In this document: piece after piece, positions 1 to 11,447 of the stretch
Layout of the letters: the number at the start of each line of letters is the position of its first letter
How positions within the stretch are numbered: the first letter of the stretch is position 1
Position numbers and translations under genes: made by a program
The notes under the pieces: model-generated
The model's database searches: none
What the model was told of the DNA's origin: nothing
What the model saw: the letters and a program-made list of their open reading frames with translations, nothing else
Assembly: GCA_030248225.1 (NCBI GenBank)
Contig: JASANE010004934.1
Span: forward strand, 42,055-106,054
DNA: 64,000 nucleotides
Direction: 5' to 3'
Source of the DNA: Trileptium ribeirensis
Lineage: Eukaryota; Nematoda; Enoplea; Enoplida; Thoracostomopsidae

Positions 1-198
1 TACCATCGCAATACATTAAGTTTAATGTAAAAGTTACTTTTTAATGCGTTTTAAATCCACTCTACCTTCATTTCTTCCATCATCTGTTTTACAATATATA
101 AATTTCGAAGACCACGTTCCGGTTCCGGATCCGGTTTAAATGGACGGTTCCGGTTGCTGGTTCCGGTTCCGGTAAATTTCGGTTCCGGTTATTCCCTG
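1..198 (+). mobile_element. Right-hand end of a non-autonomous hAT element
   Basis: This segment is a near copy of 4,338-4,540, the right end of the complete element at 3,340-4,540. It includes the same GGTTCCGG-rich subterminal stretch and the same terminus GGTTATTCCCTG, ending at 198. The left end lies outside the window, so its target duplication cannot be tested. Confidence 0.8.
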
Positions 199-1408
199 TA
201 ATTCGGGTATTCCATATCCTTATATGAGCTTAAAGGGGTCTCAGTCGGCCCGTTTCCTAGCACGTATTTATCTAGTCTATTAAAGGATTCCAAATGGATT
301 CATGCAATACTCACGGAAGGCCGGAAGGTGTTGCCTGAGCCTTCAACTTTCCTTACTTAAAACTATCGTACAAACACAACTCAATGCTTGTAAGCAAAAT
401 GATTAATTTGATGCCGGCCGCAGGGGTCTCAAGTGCGTTATATACAAATTTTATGATTCGGCTTTGACAAAAGAATCGAAATGCCTAATTACTCAGCGCG
501 GAAAGACTATAGATGGGTTGACCAAAGTTTGTAGAGTAGTCCTATGTTTAATTCCCTAATCGTGAGAGATAAATACTTGCTTGTTCTCTAGTCAAAGCTT
601 GCGATTAGGTCATTGCCGCAGCAATGAACCGCTCTGGGGCTATTCCCAATTCCCTAGAGCTCGATCAGGTTAAAACAGATAGTTCGGGTGACTGATTTCT
701 TAGTTATTTGTATGTCTTACTCGGCATCTTAAAAGAGAAGTCCTTATGCTATCTTGGTATATTGTTCTTCATCACTACGACGCACAAGGGACGCGCTCAT
801 ACGGGTCCCTAATTTATGATACAAGCAGCAAATCTTGTGCATCAACTTGATATATATAAACGGTGTAACTATATACTATAAGGGTGCAACATTTTATACC
901 AACTTTGGGACATAGGGACAGGGGTTAAATTTGTATTCAGCTCAATGAAAAGTTATTTGGGAATAAACCTATAAGTAGCGATGCCTTGTAGATCATCGGC
1001 ACTATCCTAAAACTACATAAACTTTTACTGTTTCGACCTCAAGACGCCTCTCTAAAAGAGCTCCATTTGTTACTAATATTTATCTAGCATTTCCAATGAT
1101 TTCTACTTTATGAAACACGTCCGTAAACGGTAAATTAGGTTGTCAGTACAACCGTAACAACTTTTCCTACTAAATTTCACTCGGTTCATATCCCTAACTT
1201 GCTCGGTTTTCTCGATTTCGACCGAGATTCTTAGTCTAACTCGTCAGGGGCTGGGGTGAACCTATCATATTGAATTTCTTGCGGATTTGTCAGCCTTTCT
1301 CTGCGAAATTTTGCACAGGGGCTGGGTTCGACCTAACTATTCATTTTATTAGGACCGGGCCAACGGTCCTCACAAAAATTGGTCCGTTGGGCCGTGATCT
1401 GATAGACC
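199..1408. other. Intergenic, no recognised gene
   Basis: I see no gene here. The only internal structure noted is a short near-duplicate, a GGGCTGGG motif followed by a similar AT-rich stretch, near 1,250 and 1,320, about 70 bases apart. Short open frames lack any recognisable protein motif. Confidence 0.5.
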
Positions 1409-1431
1409 CGATATCGCGTCAAGCGATATCG
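1409..1431. repeat. Perfect 9-bp stem with 5-nt loop
   Basis: CGATATCGC is followed by the loop GTCAA and then GCGATATCG, a perfect inverted repeat. A weaker inverted repeat lies just upstream at about 1,356-1,394 (GGGCCAACGGTCC facing GGTCCGTTGGGCC). The role is unknown. Confidence 0.6.
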
Positions 1432-1809
1432 CTAACTTTTATACACAAAAACTTAGCCACTGCCATCAAATTTACCAACTCTGGTAAATGTGATATTTTC
1501 ATCGCAGCGGCCGTATATCAGAGTTTCGAGACTCCGACGGCTTTCGTGCTGCACTGATGCGAACACTACAGAAACAGAGAGAGACAAATGTGAAAATGAA
1601 CTAGGAAAATATGTGCAAAAGCTAAACCGAAACCTATGAAGATACTTATACGAGAAAGGAAATCTGTGAATTCTGTGTAAAGCAGAGCGGCTTTTGCGCT
1701 GCTGCGGTTTATATTTATTATATATAATTTTTGAACGGGCCACAGCTTTGCCGGGATCAATAGCGCAAATGACCGAGCCTCTATTTTTAGAGTAAAAATC
1801 GTCAAAATT

Positions 1810-2067
1810 GCTGGAGGGAATTTTGAATTATTAGCGATTGAAGTTTTAGGTAGGGGAGAACCCAGGTCGGGTCGTCGGGTTTGTGATTCCGACGCGATAT
1901 TGTCGAATTTTGAAGCGGTATTCAGTAGCAGACATTCCAACGAAGAAACTGCCAAAGTTTCAATAAAATTCCTGGAGGGAATTTTAAAATATGCTAAATT
2001 TACATTTTCGGTGGGGCAGCCCCATAGGGGCGTCGGGTTTGTGATTCCGTCGCGATATTTGAATGTT
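1810..2067 (+). repeat. Two diverged tandem copies of a ~160-bp unit
   Basis: The block starting CTGGAGGGAATTTT at about 1,810 and again at about 1,972 is repeated, ending each time in a GTCGGGTTTGTGATTCCG stretch plus CGCGATATT. The middle parts are diverged. No coding capacity is evident. Confidence 0.7.
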
Positions 2068-2584
2068 TTATGAACTAAACCAATAGCTGGGATGTTTATA
2101 TAAATTTCGGACCAATTTTATATAAAATTTCTATATAACAAAACTGATTTACCACCGTTTTAATATAAACTTTTATAAATTAATACAGAACTTTCCAGAA
2201 ACCTTCAATAAAACTTCATCTAAACCAACTGATTAATCAATAAATATAACAAGATGGATTCGATTCTCTGTGGAATCCATAGCGCGTCCTTTAGTTTATT
2301 TCTGTCCCAGATGCGACCGTTATCTTACAGGTAAATAATTCCTTATCCTTACTATAGCGTTTGTACTACTTTATAACTTGAAATTTTGAATTTTCAAACT
2401 TAATTTATATATTGGATTTACATTAACTATTAGCTCTAATAACTTTATAGCAATAATATTTACTTAAGAGCTTAAAGTTTTGGTTAGTGGGTCCCCACAG
2501 TATTAATCGAAACTCTAATATAAAACTTAGTAAATTTATATTAAACATTATAATTTTATATATAACTTTCATTAGCTACTGCTA
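2068..2584. other. AT-rich intergenic sequence
   Basis: No gene is recognised. The stretch is AT-rich and holds a small hairpin around 2,253-2,281 (ATGGATTC facing GAATCCAT). Confidence 0.4.
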
Positions 2585-2642
2585 AGAAGTTTCTCGAAAC
2601 TTCTTCGTCACACTCCAAACTTTATATGAAGTTGGTATAAAA
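2585..2642 (+). promoter_or_regulatory. Four-unit heat shock element followed by a TATA box
   Basis: AGAAGTTTCTCGAAACTTCT at 2,585-2,604 is four contiguous alternating nGAAn/nTTCn pentamers, the textbook binding array for trimeric heat shock factor. TATAAAA follows at 2,636-2,642, about 31 bases downstream, a spacing compatible with a plus-strand heat-inducible promoter. AATAAA occurs near 2,707. No ORF of note follows, so if functional it may belong to an LTR-like or transposon promoter. The motif is seen directly; the function is inference. Confidence 0.55.
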
Positions 2643-3331
2643 TTCAGCTTAAGGTTGTTTGCTTAATGTACATACACATATCAAATTGACCCGGTGTTGA
2701 CAGCAGAATAAACACAAACGCTGGACGTCCACATCCAGCTACCAATATCCAATTTAAAATTTTTATTAGATTTATATTAGTATGTATTTATTTTATAGAG
2801 GCTTATATATAAACATATATTCTTAGGATCGGGACTAGAAGAAAGAGAAACGGTTTAAGTAAACAAACAAGATCAAAGGATGCGAAAAGAAGGTCTCATT
2901 CCATTAGCGACATACAAAGTGCCAAACGAGACTCGGATTCGGACTCGGTGTGTCCGTCCGAACAATTTGATATGCAACAGGGCTATTTTTTGACGATAAA
3001 TGGGAAGGTGGGCAATCGGGCGAGCCCATCATAAATTTTATAAATAAGAATATAAAGTGCTTTGCGCGGTTTCCGCGGGTTCGGGTTGCTGTTTTGTGTG
3101 GTTTTGGGTACATGTTTGTGTCCGATTTGACAAGGGGAATCAAATGACGAGCCACACACCCATCGGGGCATAATTTCTGCGTTTTTCACGGGAAAGGGTA
3201 CCCAAACGTGGGCACAGCGATTCCGTTCCGACCTCAAATAAAAGCCTCGGTGTCGTGGAATCTAACGTCTTCCATATTATATTTGAGTCCATCATTTGTT
3301 AAGTTATCTGATTAAATGTGATTTATTTGTC
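2643..3331. other. Intergenic, no recognised gene
   Basis: Short open frames on the minus strand between 2,904 and 3,237 show no recognisable domain. Nothing else can be assigned. Confidence 0.4.
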
Positions 3332-3339
3332 ATGTATAC

Positions 3340-4540
3340 CAGGGAGTAACCGGAATTCCGGTTCCGGTTCCGGCGAAAATCGTGTTCCGGTTGCGGTTCC
3401 GGCAAAGGGCAAAAACCATACCGGAACCGGAATTCCGGTTTAAAAATTTTGTTTGAAATTTTCCACGTTGTTTGCATCATCTTTGATCCAAACATATGTA
3501 ATATATATTGTACAATGATCAAGCTCCAATACAACCAAGCAAAAGCAAAGATTAACCAAGCAATTTGACGTTTGAAACGTTAAGTAGTGCACATAATTTC
3601 AGTTGGAATTTTTATAATAACCTGCAAGAGTTTGTTAGCAAATCAAAGCCACGTCGATGCTTGTAGCAGCTATTTTACACATCCAGAAGTGTGTGGGTAC
3701 GTTTCAATTAAACCGGTCCAACTCGGTAACAGAGTATGGCTTACGCAGAAGTACTTAGGGTATGCTTGGCTAACATAAATTGCTTCAAGAACCAGCCAAT
3801 GCGCTTGTAAACTTGGTAAATCAGTCTAAATTGAATTAAACTAACGTTATCTCCAACGCAGCTAGAAACTGCTTTCTTGGCAAAGAACTGTATTTATTGA
3901 AACTGTGCGAGCAGCAACACAATGTGTCTCATTTATAGCATTCTGATTAGAAAGTTATCATCATTATCATGTAACTTACGGGCACTGTTTGTCCAAAACT
4001 TAACGGCACTAGCCTAAACAGTGTCCCTCGCCACTGATCAGAAAATTAACTTCTATCTACTATTTTCTCTTAGAATCATATAAACCAATAATTTCAAGTT
4101 TCTTACAGAAGAACATGTAACAAACGTATGTGTAGTAAAGGAAGGCGACTGGAGACAGAGCGAAAGTGTGTATTCTACGCTCCAAGCTTTGTAAGCATAT
4201 TCGATTTGACACAGTATACGCAATGGTGTATAGTGGAAGGCATTTTTTGCTCTGGGTGTCCAAAAATCGACATATTTGATCGATAAATAAATATTATTAC
4301 CTTCCTCAGTCTCTTTAAAGTTTCAGAAAGGCAATAATACCACCGTAATACATTAAGTTTAATGTAAAAGTTATTTTTAATGTATTTTAAATCCACTATA
4401 CCTTGATTTTTTCCTTCATCTGTTTTACTATATATAAATTTCGAAGACCAGGTTCCGGTTCCGGTTCCGGATCCGGTTTAAATGGACGGTTCCGGTTGCT
4501 GGTTCCGGTTCCGGTAAATTTCGGTTCCGGTTATTCCCTG
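3340..4540. mobile_element. Non-autonomous hAT element with 8-bp target duplication
   Basis: The element begins CAGGGAGTAACCGGAA at 3,340 and ends TTCCGGTTATTCCCTG at 4,540, a 16-bp terminal inverted repeat with one mismatch. ATGTATAC flanks it on both sides (3,332-3,339 and 4,541-4,548), a perfect 8-bp duplication typical of hAT insertion. Subterminal regions are packed with GGTTCCGG motifs, in inverted orientation at the two ends. The 1,201-bp body contains no transposase, so mobilisation would need a partner enzyme. A second copy contributes 1-198. Confidence 0.92.
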
Positions 4541-4548
4541 ATGTATAC

Positions 4549-6000
4549 ATAGTTATTTCTTTATAAGTCGGCAGATTCTGATGGGATACCAGTCTCATTT
4601 TAAAGACCGTAAAATTCTCTATCGAAAATGTTAAGTCTTAATTTTTGATTTCCTAACGGTTAGCAGTTATGGGCCGGAGCCGCAACTTTCAATTCCGAAT
4701 TTTCGGATTGACATTTTCTTTCAATTTTAACAGAATGAACACTGGTAGCTGATAACATTTTAGTATTTGCAATTTACCAGTGTATTTTTCAATTGTGAGC
4801 ACTGGTAAAATAATATTCAGCTTTGCGTACTAATATTTTCAGGAAATCTACTTACTCGCTGTTCGCTACAGGGCGGACCACGTTGGGTAGGGCTCTTCCT
4901 ATACATATCGAGGCGTTCGAGGAGTCTTACCATCCTATTTATTCGCGGGTCGGGTATAGCAAGGCTCACCAACCCCGAACAGCTCTACCTGTAAAACTAG
5001 TAACTCGCAAGCGAGGGGAAACGAGCGAGCGTGACCTCACACTTTACAGACCCAGTCGTTCCTTATGTTCATACAAAATGATAATCAAAGACTAACCTTT
5101 TTCTGCGAGCGCAGCATATGCGATTCTTGTAACGCGTTCTAATTAGCAATAAATCAAAGCAACCCGTCTCTTCAGGATGATCAGGCGAACTTAACCGAGT
5201 CTCGAATGTTTGGCTTCAAAGCTTGGCAACATTTCCCAAATCTCGAATTTTTGGGTTCAAATGTTAGGGTCTGGTCCTCAAACTCGACCATCATTAATCA
5301 TGGAAAATATTGACAATACATCAAAAACATTCCTGCCATCGTTTTCAGCGTAGTCGAAAACCTAGGGACCTGTCTTTTCACGGAGATCTGGCAAAATTAA
5401 CCAAATCTCGAATTTTACAGTTCACACTACAGGTGGTCCAATGACCTTTAACCCATTTTTCTGGGTTAGATTGAAGTCCCACAAAAATAACGTAATAGAC
5501 AAAGTTGTAGCTCTCGTTGAGGCGAACACGGAAGGTGCCCTCCGTTTTTCGCTGTACCTTCTATTTTTCGAGTTATAGACCGATATATACGCAACTCCAA
5601 AACCGAAATTTCAAAAAAAGTTAAATTTTGACCCTTCTGACCCGTTTCTTACCCGAAACCCGACCCGGAATGCACATCAAACCTACAAAAGAATCATATA
5701 GAGACCATAACGGTTCATTAAAAAAAAGTTTGTGAAAATCCATCGATCCAGTGTCGAGCTATGAAAGTCACAGACAAACAAAAAAAAGAAATTTTCCCCT
5801 ATTCGCACGCTAGTAACCTATTTGGGGAAACTCGCTTCGCTCGTTTCAAATACCAATTTATTTGCTTACGATCACGAACTCTTCTCTAAAATCAATCAAC
5901 CTACTCAATTATGGGTTTTCTTACAATTACATACACCTGTACAACTACAACTATCCAAAATTATAGCAATATACAGTAATAAACCATAGAAATAGCATAA
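4549..6000. other. Intergenic, no recognised gene
   Basis: No protein domain is recognisable. Small features include CACTGGTA/TACCAGTG inverted motifs at 4,740-4,805 and a stretch at 5,160-5,760 in which the phrase about a fresh TCTCGAAT..TTCAAA motif recurs. It is probably decayed repeat sequence. Confidence 0.35.
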
Positions 6001-6340
6001 AATAGCAATGAAATTACATGCAAATAGGTGCCTTTATGGCCATAATCAACAAAACGAATATAAATGGTACTCAAATAACAATACGTATATATACGGTTAT
6101 AGCAATTCACGTACAATTCAGGGTACAAATCGGGTACAATTTATCAATAAGTACATGCAAGAACAATGATAAATATATATGATCGATCTAATCGTGGTAA
6201 TGATACATGAGTCCAATAAGCAGATGGGTGCCTTCATGGCAAACAGAAATGGTATGGTATGATAAAGCAACAACAGTAATAGCATACAAATCATGTCAAT
6301 GGGTGCCTTTATGGCAAAACAATCAAAATGGTACAACGAA
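6000..6340 (+). repeat. Short tandem-like repeat with GGTGCCTTTATGGC core
   Basis: GGTGCCTTTATGGC or a one-base variant recurs near 6,028, 6,229 and 6,302, each followed by an AATGGTA motif. The units are irregularly spaced and diverged. No coding function is apparent. Confidence 0.5.
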
Positions 6341-6571
6341 GAACAGCTATAATGATATTACAATCATCCGGTCCTTAAATAATAACAAGTCCCATTCTGA
6401 TCACTAACAAGTCGGCGGTGCAAACTTAAATATTGAAAATGCATCTTGCAAGTCCTGATCTGTACTGTACATAGTGATCATAACTGAGGCGACCACGGGG
6501 ATTCGCGCAGTCGGTTCACTTAAACGAGGAATCAATACGCGATTTTCTTGGGTGCAAAAGATCAACGGCTT

Positions 6572-6868
6572 TTATGCCTGTTCCGACTGTGCGCATGAAT
6601 ACTGTGGTGTGGAGAAAGGGCTTCGTGTCCTTTCAAAGCCGTTCACGTAGGGCGTTTCACTTCGGAAGATATCCGTAACTGTTGGCCATAAGACTGTAGC
6701 CAGCATTAACCTATCTCGTGCACCGAATCGATCATAATTTACGTCAATTTGATCTCGGCTTACGTTAAGTCGCATATGATTTGCGCCGTTTCGCTCTTTA
6801 TTTGCACCGAATTGGTCGTAATTTACGTCACGTTTATCTCGGTTTACGTTGAATCGCAGTTGATTCAC
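6572..6868 (-). pseudogene. Minus-strand heptad-repeat reading frame, distal part
   Basis: The frame reads Asn/Gln-rich heptads across the array and then leaves it into non-repetitive sequence coding for about 45 further residues before a stop. With the frame starting at 11,670 it could be the C-terminal end of one original minus-strand gene, since the LINE and the TIR element between them are later insertions. I do not recognise the protein. Tandem 21-bp DNA gives open frames by default, so coding status is unproven. Confidence 0.25.
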
Positions 6869-7408
6869 ATCAAATTCGTTTTAATTTGCATCTAATTGGT
6901 TTGCGTTGAATTGGTCTGGGCTTACGTTAAGTTGGTCTCTGGTTGTATCAATCGTATTTTATTTGCACAGAATTCGTTTTGGTTTATTCGAAATCGATTG
7001 CTGTTTGCACCGAGTTGATCGTTGTTTGTACGAAATCTATCGTAGTTTGCATCAATTTGATCTCGGTTTACGTTTAATCGCGTTTGGTTTGCACCGCTTC
7101 GTTATTTATTTGCACCGAATAGATCTTGATTCGCACCAATTTCGTTTTGATTTGCGCCAAATCGATCTTGGTTTGCATTGAAATGTTCATTTGCACCGAA
7201 TTACGTTTAGTTTATATTAAATTGCATTTGATATACACTGATTGTTTCCTGGTTTGCATCGATATCGATCGATACGATTACGCTTACTTCGTCTTGGTTT
7301 GCACTGAACAGGGATTGGTTTGCATTGTATTGGTCTCGGTTTACATTGAATCGTATTTGACTTGCACCGAAATGAGTTTGGTTTTCAATAGATTGATCTC
7401 GGTGCGCG
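6718..7408. repeat. 21-bp minisatellite array, first block
   Basis: Diverged 21-bp units built around TTTGCACCGAATTG, with a following GATCTCGG or GTTTTGG portion, run through this block. The period is a multiple of three, so long frames stay open on both strands. On the minus strand the units read as Asn/Gln-rich heptads such as DQFGANK and DQIDVNY. The array is interrupted at about 7,409 by a LINE and resumes at 9,927. Confidence 0.85.
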
Positions 7409-7412
7409 TCGT

Positions 7413-9753
7413 AACTCGCGGTGTGAGTATACCTGGCCAGAAAGTGTTGACTGGATGATGGACTGCATTCTGTCGTCATCGCTTACGCAACACGTTGAAG
7501 TTCCAACTCGCGGCAATAACATTCTTGATCTTATCTTTTCTGACGATCCCTTTGCTGTTTCGCATGTCGATACATTGGCACCGCTCAAAACCTCTGATCA
7601 TCTTTCCGTAATCTTTCGTTTATCAAATGCTACACAAAAATCCCCTGTCGGTCCCCAAAACAAACAAATTCGTGATTGGTCCCGGGCGCCTTGGAGTAGG
7701 ATTAGTCAGTCTCTGTCTTCATTTGATTGGAATTGCGTGTTTAGTATCCGTGACTGTTCTAATTTTTGGGATATGATGAGTAGCGTGCTTACCCGACAGA
7801 TCGAGCAAATGGTTCCTTTTAAATCAGGTGCTCGCTTGCGTAAACCTATTTGGGCCGACGGACTATGCTGGTCGGCGTTGCGTTCCAAGCACAACGCGTT
7901 CCGTCAATATAAGCGAACCAACTCCCATACCGCATGGGAAAACTATCAGCAGAAATCGCGCATCGCCAGCCATCACATTGACCACTCGATTAGAAACTAT
8001 GAACAAAAGTTAGCACATAATATTGACAATGACCGGAAGTCTTTTTTTTGCGTACGCTATGAGTCGACGTAAAGTAAAACCAGTGATGGGTCCCTTGCGC
8101 CGCGAAGACTCGTCTTTTTCGTCGTCTCCCAGCGAAGACTGTGAAATATTCAATAGATTCTTCAGCTCTGTTTTTAATTCGGATCGCTTTGAGCCGCCTG
8201 AAGAAGTTGTTCCAAGGACCAACAACCAGCTCTGTAACTTGAGTTTTACAGTGGACGATGTTCTTTGTGCGTTGAGTAGACTTAAGCTCCATGCTTCTCC
8301 TGGTATTGACAATATTCCGAATATCCTCCTGTATAACTGTAGACAGGCAATTGCTGAACCGCTGTGTCGCCTGTTTAACCTATCTCTGAGCACATCTTCG
8401 TGGCCGAATGCTTGGTCCTTGGCTAAGATTGTGCCGATTCCAAAGAAAGGAGACATGTCCCTTGCTGGAAGCTACAGACCAATTAGTCTGACTTCAGCCG
8501 TCAGCAAAATTATGGAATTCTTAGTTCGTGATCGTCTGCTGTCTTTCCTCCAAGTGAACAATCTAATCTCTCGTTCGCAGCACGGCTTTCTTCCAAAGCG
8601 CTCGACCACCACGCAGCTTCTCAAATTTCTCAACTTGGCAACTGCCTGCATTGATGATAATGATTGGCTGGACGTTGTATACATCGATTTCCAGAAGGCG
8701 TTCGATAAAGTGAATCACGAGGCACTCCTTACCAAATTGAGAATGTATGGTATTGGTGGGAGTTTAAACGATTGGTTTAGGAGCTATCTGTCCAACAGAA
8801 AACAGTGTGTCATGATCAATGGCGCTACCTCTGGATGGGTGCCAGTGACAAGCGGTGTTGCCCAAGGCTCCGTGCTAGGGCCTCTTCTCTTCTTACTTCT
8901 TATTGATGATGTCGATGATCACACATCATGTGCCGTGTTCAAATTTGCTGATGATATCAAACTCGCCAGGCGGTTTATTAGGTCCTCGCCATATTTAGAA
9001 ATTGACAATTTTCAAGCCGACTTAGACAGTCTGTCCTCGTATTTTCACCATTGGTCGCTCACTGTAAATGAATCTAAATGTCACGTGATGCATCTGGGGT
9101 CTAACAACCCTATGTCCGCTTACTCGCTAGCTAGCAATCTGCTTGACATTATTTCACGTGAGCGAGATCTCGGTGTCCTCTTCTGTGACAATCTCAAGTT
9201 CTCTGAACACTGTGCGGTAGCCGCGCGCAACGCACACAAAGTTATCTTCGTCCTCCGCAGAACCATTCAACGTTGGACAAAAAAGATTTGGCTGCAACTA
9301 TACAGAAGTCTAATTCGTCCGCATGTGGAATATGCTGTAAATGTGTGGTCTCCATATCTAGAGCGAGACATCCACGTTCTGGAGAAGGTCCAGAGACACG
9401 CTACCAAGCTGTTGCCGTCCATCCGTCATCTACAATATCCTGAGCGGTTGCAGTATCTTCAGCTGCAATCGTTAGCTACTAGACGACTACGCAGCGATTT
9501 GATTCTGCTGTTCAAAATGATTCACGGTCTAGTAGATGTCGATGTGTCTGACTTTTTCTTGCCTGGTTATTCTGGTACAAGGGGACATGACTTAACACTG
9601 CAGACCAAAAGCACGCCGCGTCTCGATATCCGCAAAAACTTTTTCCCATACCGAGTTGTGAGAATTTGGAACGATTTGCCCCTGCAGTTGTATGGGCGCC
9701 ATCTGTGCCGTCGTTCAAGCATCGTTTGCACAACGCTGATGTACTTCCTGTAA
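7413..9753 (+). pseudogene. LINE ORF2: endonuclease C-terminus and reverse transcriptase, one frameshift
   Basis: This frame would encode the polyprotein that nicks target DNA and reverse-transcribes the element RNA. The first part (to 8,072) holds the end of an APE-type endonuclease, with PTR..ILDLIFSDD and the SDH motif containing the catalytic histidine. The second part, 576 residues from 8,023, is a full reverse transcriptase: PGIDNIPN, YRPISLTS, VVYIDFQKAFDKVNH, GVAQGSVLGPLLF and the catalytic FADD box at 8,944-8,955, then a thumb and a C-terminal region ending at 9,753. The two parts are joined across a change of frame at a run of eight T near 8,041-8,048, most simply a one-base indel. 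The N-terminal endonuclease and ORF1 are missing because of 5' truncation. Clade assignment to CR1/L2-like is by motif recall. Confidence 0.9.
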
Positions 9754-9926
9754 TCTAATTTGTATATTTTGTTTCTTTTCAATCTCGAACCTCGCGCCTG
9801 CGAGGGCATCATCTCCCACATGGTACGACAGAATCTTCGATGTGAAATTGAAACGATTCTTTGCCTCATCTGTAATGTACCTTGGGAGAAGAAAGGTACA
9901 TATAAAGGTACATATGTATCGCACCT
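9754..9926 (+). other. LINE 3' untranslated region and tail
   Basis: Non-coding sequence follows the stop codon at 9,753 and ends in the short repeat GGTACATATAAAGGTACATA, which borders the resumed 21-bp array. Confidence 0.6.
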
Positions 9927-9977
9927 GGTTTGTACCGATTTGGTTTTCGTTTGCATCGAATTGGTTTTGGTCTGCAC
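9927..9977. repeat. 21-bp minisatellite array, middle fragment
   Basis: About two and a half units (TTTGTACCGATTTGG, TTTGCATCGAATTGG) lie between the LINE tail and the TIR element starting at 9,978. Removing the TIR element and one TGCAC duplication joins this fragment in register with the array at 11,182. Confidence 0.85.
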
Positions 9978-11181
9978 CTGGCTTCTCCCTAAAAAGGGAG
10001 GGGGCGCCCCCCCTTCTTTGACCTCCCCTCCCTTCGGACCGACTTCCCCCAGCTCACTCACCCCCCCCCCTTAATTTGTTTCCTGAACCCTTAGCGGTAA
10101 TATAACTTAATATTAATGATTTTTCGTTTCATAATATTACTACTATATTACTACGTACCTAAATATAAGGAAAAGTGTATATAAAAAATATATATAATTA
10201 TTGAGCGGAGCGAGGCGAAGCGTTTCTATTTTCTCTCTGGGAGTAAAAAGGTCGATGTCCGTCCGTTCGTTCGTTCGTTCGGTCCGACGGATCTCAAGAA
10301 CCACTGAACCGATTTTTAAAAAAACTATTTTTTGTTTGAAAGCCTATCATGTCAGAGTGTGCACCTGATATTTGGGATTAAAAAATTTGAGTGGTTAATT
10401 AGTAATTAGCTAATTAGTTAAGCTTATGCAGCTAAAATAGAGAATTTTGCAATATTTGTGTTATTTATTGAAATAGAATCGTTTCTAATAAACCAATATA
10501 GGTTTTTGGGTCGAAGAATTCAAATATAATATTTTACCAATGATAGAGCCCTATGCAATGTAGTTACAAGAACATGAAATTGAGTACATTCGTAATGCCA
10601 CAGCCCAAGCTCCGCTCACAAATGTAGTTCCACTACCGACTAGTATATATCTGGCCTTTCCACAGCCCTCCGAAAAGTGGGGGGCGAAAACTTCGGGGGG
10701 CCCCCATGTTCATTCTCGGGGGAAATTTCAAAGTGGGGGGTATAAATTTTGCTTAAAAATACAAAATATTTCCATATTTTCATGCATTTTTACTACTGTG
10801 AACGTACTTTCAAGCTAAAAAACAATATTTTAGCATTATAAATAGTGGTAATTAATGTTTAAAAAAACAATTTGCAAACAAAGAACATAAATTTTCAGAC
10901 ATAAAAAATTTTTGGAATTAGTTGAACATGGGGGTTTCGGCCGAGTGGGGGGGAAGGACATGGGGGAACATCTCACGAACATGGGGGGATTTGGAAAGTG
11001 GGCCCCCCCACCCCCCCCCCCCACTGTGGACAGGCCAGTATATTATATGTACACTTTAATATATACAATTATATATATGTATGTATAAATTCGAAAATCC
11101 TCCCTTGTCGACCGTTCTCCCAGCTCGAGTGGGGGCCCCCAGCTCATTCCCCCTTGATTTTGGAGCTTAGGGAGAAGCCAG
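9978..11181. mobile_element. 1.2-kb non-autonomous TIR element with 5-bp duplication TGCAC
   Basis: The ends are CTGGCTTCTCCCTAA at 9,978 and its exact reverse complement TTAGGGAGAAGCCAG ending at 11,181. TGCAC at 9,973-9,977 is repeated at 11,182-11,186. The insertion splits the 21-bp array cleanly. There is no transposase. Subterminal regions are rich in G or C runs. The superfamily is not assigned: a 5-bp duplication rules out hAT and piggyBac. A 388-bp element is nested at 10,651-11,038. Confidence 0.85.
10651..11038. mobile_element. Nested 388-bp TIR element
   Basis: The left end CTGGCCTTTCCACAG at 10,651 faces CTGTGGACAGGCCAG ending at 11,038, a 15-bp inverted repeat with one mismatch. 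TATAT flanks both sides (10,646-10,650 and 11,039-11,043), but the site is low-complexity so the duplication is weak evidence. Long G and C runs lie just inside both ends. Both this and the host element start CTGGC, so they may be related families. Confidence 0.75.
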
Positions 11182-11447
11182 TGCACTGAATTGAGTTTGG
11201 TTTGCATTGTATTGATCTTGGTTTGCTCTGAATCGTGTATGATTTGTACCGGTTTGATTTCGTTTGCACCGAATTGATCTGCGTTCGCACAGAATAGTAT
11301 TTGATTTACACCGGGTTGGTTTTCTTTTGCACCGAATTGATCTGGGTTTGCACCGAATAGTATTTGATTTGCACCGGTTTGGTTTTTGTTTGCACCGAAT
11401 TGATCGATTTTGCACCGAATTGGGTTTGGTTTGCGTTGGTTCGAACT
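11182..11447. repeat. 21-bp minisatellite array, last block with 63-bp higher order
   Basis: Clean 21-bp units beginning GTTTGCACCGAATTG alternate with variants containing GAATAGTATTTG and CGGTTTGGTTTT, giving a three-unit, 63-bp higher-order repeat. One unit near the right end is 20 bp long and shifts the reading register. Confidence 0.9.

Larger units (their letters stand above)
7409..9926 (+). mobile_element. 5'-truncated CR1/L2-like LINE inserted in the 21-bp array
   Basis: The copy starts inside the endonuclease domain at roughly 7,409 and ends with a short repeated GGTACATATAAAG-type tail at about 9,893-9,926, after which the 21-bp array resumes. Truncation at the 5' end and a short-repeat 3' tail are usual for CR1/L2-clade non-LTR retrotransposons. 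Exact target duplications cannot be separated from the repeat units. The reading frames are nearly intact, so the copy is comparatively young. Confidence 0.85.

Noticed and set aside
6718..11447. CRISPR-like array
   Set aside because: Units are contiguous and diverged without unique spacers, and the context is a eukaryotic transposon-rich genome.
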